Shown piece by piece: positions 30,673 to 35,751 of a DNA stretch of 35,751 bases. The position numbers were made by a program, and so were the translations under genes. The notes beneath the pieces are model-generated. The model made no database searches. It saw only the letters and a program-made list of their open reading frames with translations, and was not told where the DNA came from. The DNA is from Chelativorans sp. J32. Lineage in GTDB: Bacteria > Pseudomonadota > Alphaproteobacteria > Rhizobiales > Rhizobiaceae. Every line of letters begins with the position of its first letter. Positions within the stretch are counted from its first letter, which is position 1. The stretch spans positions 1-35,751 of the forward strand of contig NZ_JAEQ01000029.1 of the NCBI RefSeq assembly GCF_000518985.1, written 5' to 3'.

Positions 30673-32127
30673 ATGTCGAAGGTAATCAAAGGCGGCACCA
30701 TCGTCGCGGCGGATCGCAGCTACGAAGCCGATATCCTGATCGAGGGCGAAAAGATTGCCGCCATCGGAGAAGGCTTGACGGCTGAAACGGTTATCGATGC
30801 CGAGGGTGCGCTGGTCATTCCGGGCGGCATTGATCCGCATACCCATCTGGAAATGCCCTTCATGGGCACAACGACCGCCGAGACCTGGGAGAGCGGCACC
30901 TATGCCGCGCTCTCGGGCGGGACGACGCTTGTGGTGGATTTCGTCATTCCCGGCGAAGACGGCATGCTAAGGGCACTCGATATCTGGGAAGAGCGCGCGG
31001 CACGGCAGGCCTGTGGCGACTATTCCTTCCACATGTCCGTCACCGGCTGGTCGAAGCAGATCTTCGACGACATGGCCACCGCCGTGAGCCGTGGCGTCAA
31101 TACGTTCAAGCATTTCATGGCCTATAAGGGCGCGTTGATGGTGAACGACGACGAGATGTTCGCCTCCTTCCAGCGCTGCGCCGCACTCGGCGCCCTGCCG
31201 CTCGTGCACGCCGAGAATGGCGACCTGATCGCAGCACTTCAGCAGAAGTTCATGTCGTCGGGCATTTCCGGCCCCGAGGCGCATGCCTATTCGCGCCCGC
31301 CCGAGGTGGAAGGCGAGGCGACCAACCGCGCCATCACCATCGCCGACGCCGCCGGCGTTCCGGTCTACATCGTCCACGTCTCCTGCGAGCAGGCGCACGA
31401 GGCGATCCGCCGCGCCCGGCAGAAGGGGATGCGGGTCTTCGGCGAGCCGCTCATCCAGCATCTGGTGTTGGATGAAAGCGAATATTTCAACCAAGAGTGG
31501 GATCATGCAGCCCGGCGCGTCATGTCGCCGCCATTCCGGGACAAATCGCATCAGGCGTCGCTCTGGGCCGGCCTTCAGTCCGGCTCGCTCCAGGTCGTGG
31601 CGACCGACCATTGCGCTTTCACCTCGGAACAGAAGCGCCTGGGTCTGAAGGATTTCACCAAGATCCCGAACGGGACCGGAGGGGTCGAAGATCGCTTGTC
31701 GATGCTTTGGACACACGGGGTTGAGACCGGCAGGTTGACGCCTAACGAATTCGTCGCAGTGACGTCGACCAACATCGCCCAGATTCTCAACATCTATCCG
31801 CGCAAAGGCGCGATTCTGCCGGGCTCCGACGCGGATCTCGTGGTTTGGGACCCGAAGGCATCCAAAGCGATCAAGGCGTCGACCCAGAAGTCGATCATCG
31901 ACTACAACGTCTTCGAGGGGATGGAAGTCTTCGGCCTGCCGCGCTACACGATATCGCGTGGCGACGTCGTTTGGGGCGAGGGCGCGAACGAGCCGAGGCC
32001 GGGCCGCGGCAAACATATCAAGCGCCCGGCTTTCCCAGCCGTCGCCAAGGCGCTTACGGCATGGAAGGAGCTTACCGCGCCACGCGCCGTCAATCGTTCA
32101 CCGGAACACATGCCGATTGGTGTGTGA
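30673..32127 (+). CDS. hydA: D-hydantoinase / dihydropyrimidinase
   Basis: The 484-residue cyclic amidohydrolase has all ligands of the binuclear zinc centre: His56 and His58 (DPHTHLEMPF), carboxylated Lys146 (TFKHFMAYKG), His179 (LVHAENGD), His235 (YIVHVSC) and Asp312 (VATDHCAF). It opens 5-substituted hydantoins or dihydropyrimidines to N-carbamoyl amino acids. The neighbouring D-carbamoylase and NCS1 carrier point to hydantoins, and the absence of dihydropyrimidine dehydrogenase genes argues against the uracil route. The start is ATG 30,673 with an AGCAGAGG site. Enzymes of this type are usually D-selective. Gene symbol given by family; the true substrate range is not known. Confidence 0.94.
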   Translation: MSKVIKGGTIVAADRSYEADILIEGEKIAAIGEGLTAETVIDAEGALVIPGGIDPHTHLEMPFMGTTTAETWESGTYAALSGGTTLVVDFVIPGEDGMLRALDIWEERAARQACGDYSFHMSVTGWSKQIFDDMATAVSRGVNTFKHFMAYKGALMVNDDEMFASFQRCAALGALPLVHAENGDLIAALQQKFMSSGISGPEAHAYSRPPEVEGEATNRAITIADAAGVPVYIVHVSCEQAHEAIRRARQKGMRVFGEPLIQHLVLDESEYFNQEWDHAARRVMSPPFRDKSHQASLWAGLQSGSLQVVATDHCAFTSEQKRLGLKDFTKIPNGTGGVEDRLSMLWTHGVETGRLTPNEFVAVTSTNIAQILNIYPRKGAILPGSDADLVVWDPKASKAIKASTQKSIIDYNVFEGMEVFGLPRYTISRGDVVWGEGANEPRPGRGKHIKRPAFPAVAKALTAWKELTAPRAVNRSPEHMPIGV

Positions 32128-32153
32128 TCGCCAAGCTGTCCTGTATTTCGATC

Positions 32154-32180
32154 CGGAGCGGCTGCTCTTCTGCCGCTCCG
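32154..32180 (+). terminator. Stem-loop after the hydantoinase gene
   Basis: A perfect 9-bp stem (CGGAGCGGC / GCCGCTCCG) with a 9-nt loop lies 26 bases after the hydantoinase stop and is followed by CTTTCGG. It may terminate most transcripts before the DUF3830 gene or act as a processing site. Confidence 0.5.
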
Positions 32181-32335
32181 CTTTCGGAAGGCGAACGTGC
32201 TGAACCGTCTGGTCAGCCCGTTTTGTTTCCTCAGGCCTCTGGCCGGGCATCCCGCAATCAATGATCGACGCCTCGCGAGTTGGCGCGGGTGTCATTTGAA
32301 CGTGTCCGAACCTAAAAGTGCGGAGAAGCAGAAAA

Positions 32336-32746
32336 ATGAAAACAATAAAGATCGAAGCGGGTGGATACAGCTTCCAGGCAAAGCTCGAAGAAGGGCTTGC
32401 GCCGAAGACCTGCGCGCTTTTCCTTTCCCTGCTGCCGTACAAGGAGCGCATCATCCATGTTCGCTGGAGTGGCGAAGGTTGCTGGATTCCGCTGGGCGAC
32501 ACCGACTTCGGCGTGAGCTTCGAGAACGCGACCAGCTATCCGGCCCCCCGCCAGTTCATCCTCTATCCGGGAGGATACAGCGAGACTGAGATCCTGCTCG
32601 CCTATGGCGGGGTGAACTTCGCAAGCAAGATGGGGCAGCTTGCCGGCAACCATTTCCTGACCATCATTGAAGGTCAGGAGAATCTTGCCGAACTGGGCAG
32701 GAAGGTTCTCTGGCAGGGCGCGCAGGACATCGTGTTCTCCCTATAG
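32336..32746 (+). CDS. DUF3830 family protein (cyclophilin-like fold)
   Basis: This 136-residue protein matches the DUF3830 family across its length, including LAPKTCALFLSLLPYKERIIHVRWSGEGCWIPLGD and LYPGGYSETEILLAYGGVNFASKMGQLAGNHFLTI. The fold is of the cyclophilin-like type, but the activity is not established. The ATG at 32,336 follows GGAGAAG. It lies 208 bases downstream of the hydantoinase gene on the same strand with a hairpin between, and seems to be a member of the same functional group. It could act on an intermediate or help an enzyme of the pathway; nothing in the sequence identifies a catalytic residue with certainty. Confidence 0.85.
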   Translation: MKTIKIEAGGYSFQAKLEEGLAPKTCALFLSLLPYKERIIHVRWSGEGCWIPLGDTDFGVSFENATSYPAPRQFILYPGGYSETEILLAYGGVNFASKMGQLAGNHFLTIIEGQENLAELGRKVLWQGAQDIVFSL

Positions 32747-32870
32747 TCGGCCTGCCTGCTTGTTCTGAGCTCCTTCCAGAAAAAGGTCGGAGAGCTCACC
32801 TTCTCCAAGCTGCCGAGGAGCGGTTCGGCGGTTTCCAGAACCCGAGAACTGTTGCTCAGGAGGGCCTTCA

Positions 32871-33003
32871 TCGCGCGAGGAGCGACCCACCCCGCCCCGC
32901 AGCCGAGCGGGCCGGTGTTTCAATCCACGCCCTCGCGTGAGGAGCGACCATTTCAGCATTGAGGGGCGGCTGTATCGCGTGAGTTTCAATCCACGCCCTC
33001 GCG
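32871..33003 (-). CRISPR. Remnant type I-C CRISPR array (one full and two partial repeats)
   Basis: A complete 32-base repeat lies at 32,917-32,948; on the minus strand it begins GTCGCTCCTCACGCG and ends GTGGATTGAAAC, the type I-C form. A 34-base spacer (32,949-32,982) separates it from a second repeat of which 21 bases remain (32,983-33,003) before the sequence turns into cas3. On the other side, after a 30-base spacer-sized stretch (32,887-32,916), a 16-base repeat end with one mismatch remains (32,871-32,886). No leader and no cas1/cas2 are present, so it cannot gain spacers. Repeat orientation and position match an array once located downstream of cas3 on the minus strand. Confidence 0.88.
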
Positions 33004-33839
33004 AAGGGAATTGCGAAGATGATCCGCTCGAGGCCGTGCCGGCGCGCGTGATCGAGGGCGAAGCCGAGCGAGGCGAGCGTCTTGCCGCCACCCGTCGGAA
33101 CCGTCAGCGTGAAGAGGCCGGTCGGCTCGCCCGCCCTTGCCCTGACATGGGTAAGAATCTCGGCGCGCAGCGTGTTGACGCGCGATGGGCTGCTCGTGGC
33201 CTGCTTTTCCGCCATATGGGCATCGAAGCGGGCGACCAACCCGTCGATAATCGTGCTGAGTGCCGGCCATTCGCGATCCCGCTGCCGCCCCTCGATCCGG
33301 TCGTAAAATGCTTCGGTGTCGCGGAAATCGGCATCTACCAGGCAGGAGAAGATCATTCGTCCAAGGAAGGCGAGTTGAAAGGCCGCACGCTCCCTATCGA
33401 GAGCCAGGGGCGGCATGAGGCCCGAGGCGTCCGGCGCAAGCTCGTCACGCCATTGCGCGTCGAGCGGATCGAGCGTCTTCTTCAGCCGCTCGGAAAGCGA
33501 GCCGCCTGCGCCGATGCGATCAGGTAACCCCGCGTGATGGCCGGCGATCGCATAGGCGATGATTTCGGCCATGATGCGGTCGCGCGGATCGGTTGCAAGC
33601 TCGCGGACGACGACCGCTCCGGCGGTGGAATGGTCAACCGGCTCGCCGCCCGATAGCCGCGCCTGAAAGGGAAGGGTGTACTTTCCGAGATCGTGCAGAA
33701 GTCCGGCAAGCCCTGCCGCGTTTCCGGCACCGAACACGCCGCCGAAGCGCTGAGCAAGGCGCGCAACACCTTCAAGGTGTTCGCTCAATGGTTGCCATTG
33801 CGATGGCGGGTTCTCGCCCGCCGAATGCGCGTAAAACAA
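33003..33839 (-). pseudogene. cas3: cas3 of type I-C, truncated after the Walker A motif
   Basis: About 279 residues of Cas3 remain from a likely TTG start at 33,839 (GGAG upstream; FYAHS is the usual I-C beginning). The HD nuclease domain is present with HLEGVA (His21), GLLHDLGKYT (His49-Asp50), VDHSTAGAV (His70) and AGHHAGLPD (His101-His102). The helicase begins with TVPTGGGKTLASLGFALDHA and stops after IIFAIPF, where the frame runs straight into a CRISPR repeat (ARAWIET) and ends at 32,868. Complete I-C Cas3 is about 750-800 residues, so the helicase motor is lost. cas5, cas8c, cas7, cas4, cas1 and cas2 are all missing. The remaining HD domain could fold but would have no motor or Cascade partner. 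Confidence 0.9.
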
Positions 33840-34021
33840 CGTCCATCTCCCCGCCGATGCAACCTTGGATTCAGGATGGTTGTATGTCAAGGTTCTCGCA
33901 TGAGGCACGGGTTGGGCTGATAAACGCGTGCGGGCGACCGCTGGCCACCACGTGGCCTGCCTTTTTGCCGACCGGGCCGCAGTGCGTCCTTCTCACCCAC
34001 TCAAGATCTGCCGAGGACCTG

Positions 34022-34600
34022 ATGCGCATCACTGCTGTCGAACCTATCCTCCTGCGCGGCGAGGAAGGTTACGCCTCGCCAGCCAGCGGCGCGGAAGCCA
34101 CGGACAATGACGACCGGCAGTTGCTGGTGCGCATGGCAACCGACGAGGGGGGCTGGGCGGACGTGGAGACCCTGGCGCCGGGCGCCGTCGCCATCATCGC
34201 CGGGCAGGGCATGGACGCTCGGCTTCCACACCCTCTCACAGATCCTCGTCGGCAAAGATCCGCTCGACGTCGAGCGCCTGTAGGATAAGCTCTATGTCGG
34301 CAGCGCTTATTACGGCCGCCGCGCATCGCCATGCACTGCATTTCCGCGATCGACAATTGCCTGTGGTCGACAAGGACGCAGGCATCCGTCCTGCCGCTGG
34401 CGCAGCTTTTGGGCGCACGCCGCCGCGACAAGGTCATGGCCTATACCTCGACGCTCTTCCGCTCGACGCCCGAAGGCATGGCCGAGGCAGCGCAAGGCTA
34501 TATCGAAAAGGGCTTTCGTGCCGTGAAATTCGGCTGGCGCGTGTTCGGGCAAGACCCCGGGCGCGACCGCGAGCTTGTCGCCGCGGCACGAGAAATGCGG
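34022..34600 (+). pseudogene. Mandelate racemase/muconate lactonizing (enolase superfamily) gene fragment
   Basis: The 5' end is a typical MR/MLE start: ATG 34,022, MRITAVEPILLRGEEGYASP, then TDEGGWADVETLAPGAV. The frame shifts near 34,215 into GFHTLSQILVGKDPLDVERL, is stopped by TAG at 34,281-34,283 where tryptophan is expected (RLWDKLYVGSAYYGRR), and shifts again near 34,330 into ISAIDNCLWSTRTQASVLPLAQLLGARRRDKVMAYTSTLFRSTPEGM and GFRAVKFGWRVFGQDP (the conserved KxG-type lysine strand). Similarity ends at about 34,600, before the metal-binding Asp/Glu strands. The gene is dead; the relatives are sugar-acid dehydratases or racemases. Confidence 0.85.
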
Positions 34601-35171
34601 GCGGCGTGGTGGCGCGCTTTGCGCTCGGCACCAGCTTCCACCTGTTCGACGATCCCGAGCAGGGGCGGCTGATCGAGCAAACCGCCCGTTGGTTCGGCAC
34701 GCCGACGGTGATCGTCTACCAGAACGAGGGGCCCGGCCTGCTGCCGAGCGAGCGGAGCGGCTCGGCAGGATCACGATCGGTGCTGAGCTCGGCTGGAGCA
34801 TCCGTGCAGCCGGACGGGGTGCGCTATGACCGGCATGGTATGCTCGCAGCGACGATCCATACGGGGCAGCTGCGCGGCGAGATCACGCCCATCGACCATC
34901 ACCGCGACAACACGCAGGTGAAGGCGGCCATGGTTGACCGCGCCTGCTTCACGCCTTCTCCTCTCCCGTCTCCGGCCATTACGAGCCGCTCATGCCCTGC
35001 GGCGAGCGGGTGAAGGAAGGCACGGTCGTCGGGCTCGAACACATCGATGCGGAGGCCTGGCCGGTACGGGCGGGGGTGGATGGCGTCGTGATCGCGCAGG
35101 CCTGGGGCGCAAGGATATGGCAAAGTCAGCACGTGGTGGTGACCGGCCGCATCCTGCCTTGGCTGGAGTAG
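34600..35171 (+). pseudogene. AstE/AspA-like (succinylglutamate desuccinylase/aspartoacylase family) gene, C-terminal fragment
   Basis: From about 34,600 the sequence encodes the C-terminal half of an AstE/AspA-family zinc deacylase: FGTPTVIVYQNEGPGLLPSE, then in another frame ERLGRITIGAELGW (the conserved catalytic-Glu strand TELG), back to PDGVRYDRHGMLAATIHTGQLRGEI and PIDHHRDNTQVKAAMVD, and after a shift near 34,953 FSSPVSGHYEPLMPCGERVKEGTVVG to a TAG at 35,169-35,171. At least three frameshifts are present, and the N-terminal zinc-binding part (HxxE) is missing, replaced by the enolase-superfamily fragment. The gene cannot be functional. Confidence 0.75.
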
Positions 35172-35639
35172 CGCAACAAGGGATGTAAGCAGTAGGCGAG
35201 AAGAAGCAGGCAAGCTGTGCAGTAGCGAATGTCGGCCGCCAGGATTCCTACAGCCTCACTTGCGACGGGGCTGGGCTTTCACTGATCGAGAACGATACGA
35301 TTCCCGCAGTGGGTGCCAGCGCTAGGCGCTCCTGGTCAGATCCACCGGCGACTACGTGCCCAAGGGTTGAGCCATTGATATCGCCCTCGCGATTGGCTCG
35401 GCTCTGAATCCCGGTGTGTTGTCGGCAGGCAGAAAAATCCGGACTCGCCCAACACTTGAAGACGACCGCACACTCCTCGATCGCATGCATCTCGACAAGG
35501 AGATCTCACAAGCAAATCGTCGCTGTCTATGAGGAATCGTGAGTGCGGTAACCCGACCTGTTCTAGAATGCAGCTCGAGGCGCCATCCGGGACAATAGCT
35601 CTGCAGTTCTCTTCTTTACTGCCGCGCTCGAAGTTCGGA
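35172..35639. other. Gene-free stretch between two damaged/partial genes
   Basis: No intact gene is visible in these 468 bases. The minus strand has open stretches (for example NREGDINGSTLGHVVAGG near 35,360) that look protein-like but break up and were not assigned to any family. It may be more decayed coding sequence of the same region. No RNA gene, repeat or terminator was recognised. Confidence 0.35.
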
Positions 35640-35751
35640 TCAAACGCGGTTTTGCAGATGCTCGTAGACCGATGCGAGATGTTGGCGCATCGCCTGTTCT
35701 GCGGCAAAGGGATCGCGGTCGGCAATCGCTTCGAACACTTTCTGATGCTGG
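35640..35751 (-). CDS. GntR/FadR-type regulator, C-terminal end (partial)
   Basis: The minus strand is open from the window edge to a TGA at 35,640-35,642 and encodes QHQKVFEAIADRDPFAAEQAM then RQHLASVYEHLQNRV. This is the closing helix pair of an FCD ligand-binding domain, in which the last histidine (MRQHL) helps bind a metal ion. FadR-subfamily GntR regulators control catabolism of sugar acids and organic acids, which suits the damaged enolase-superfamily gene nearby. The DNA-binding half lies beyond the window. Confidence 0.75.
   Translation of the reverse strand, partial: QHQKVFEAIADRDPFAAEQAMRQHLASVYEHLQNRV

Noticed and set aside
26222-32127. Reductive pyrimidine degradation (Pyd/Rut) as the role of the hydantoinase module.
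   Set aside because: No dihydropyrimidine dehydrogenase or Rut genes are present, and the exact D-carbamoylase triad points to hydantoins.
32871-33003. A working CRISPR array.
   Set aside because: There are only one full and two partial repeats, no leader and no cas1, cas2 or Cascade genes in the window.

Overview
The window is high-GC DNA from an alphaproteobacterium, most likely a member of the Rhizobiales (Mesorhizobium/Aminobacter-like). The evidence is the dense GC-rich coding, a rhizobial-type intergenic palindrome near 390-435, a DUF1127 small protein, many ABC/catabolic modules and protein sequences of rhizobial type. No rRNA, tRNA, phage or intact IS element was recognised.

Left part (1-10.9 kb): the end of an outer-membrane barrel protein; a minus-strand set of DUF1127 protein, alpha/beta hydrolase and homocysteine S-methyltransferase-like enzyme; two AraC regulators; a Tat-exported peptide-type substrate-binding protein; a RidA-family protein; an aldehyde dehydrogenase; a UbiD-type decarboxylase; and an Asp/Glu racemase-family gene broken by two frameshifts.

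Central operon (11.1-19.9 kb): eight tightly packed plus-strand genes, four of the seven junctions overlapping, coding for a ThDP enzyme, an FAD amine-oxidase-like protein, kynureninase, tryptophan 2,3-dioxygenase and a complete Dpp/Opp-type transporter core (two permeases, two ATPases). Its likely binding protein lies 11 kb away at 3.7-5.35 kb. Together these look like an uptake and oxidation system for tryptophan, kynurenine or Trp-containing peptides. No kynurenine formamidase or kynurenine 3-monooxygenase is visible, so the chemistry is not the textbook route.

Decay/accessory zone (19.9-25.5 kb): a split AEC transporter gene, an M20 peptidase gene with a large internal deletion and two frameshifts, a MarC membrane protein, a second small copy of an AEC gene fragment, and a compositionally different gene at 23,879-25,510. 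That gene encodes a disordered N-terminus, four ~65-residue repeats and a C-terminal region that reads like a circularly permuted OTU cysteine protease. It resembles a secreted effector and is the most unusual coding sequence here.

Hydantoin module (25.6-32.7 kb): an XRE-cupin regulator, an M20-family N-carbamoyl-L-amino-acid hydrolase, an NCS1 transporter, an N-carbamoyl-D-amino-acid hydrolase with a complete Glu47-Lys127-Cys172 triad, a D-hydantoinase/dihydropyrimidinase and a DUF3830 protein. It should import 5-substituted hydantoins or related ureides and hydrolyse them to amino acids.

Right end (32.8-35.75 kb): a fossil type I-C CRISPR-Cas locus in which the 5' third of cas3 is joined directly to a CRISPR repeat, with all other cas genes gone; two decayed enzyme genes joined to each other (enolase-superfamily N-terminus, AstE/AspA-like C-terminus); and the C-terminus of a GntR/FCD regulator running off the end.
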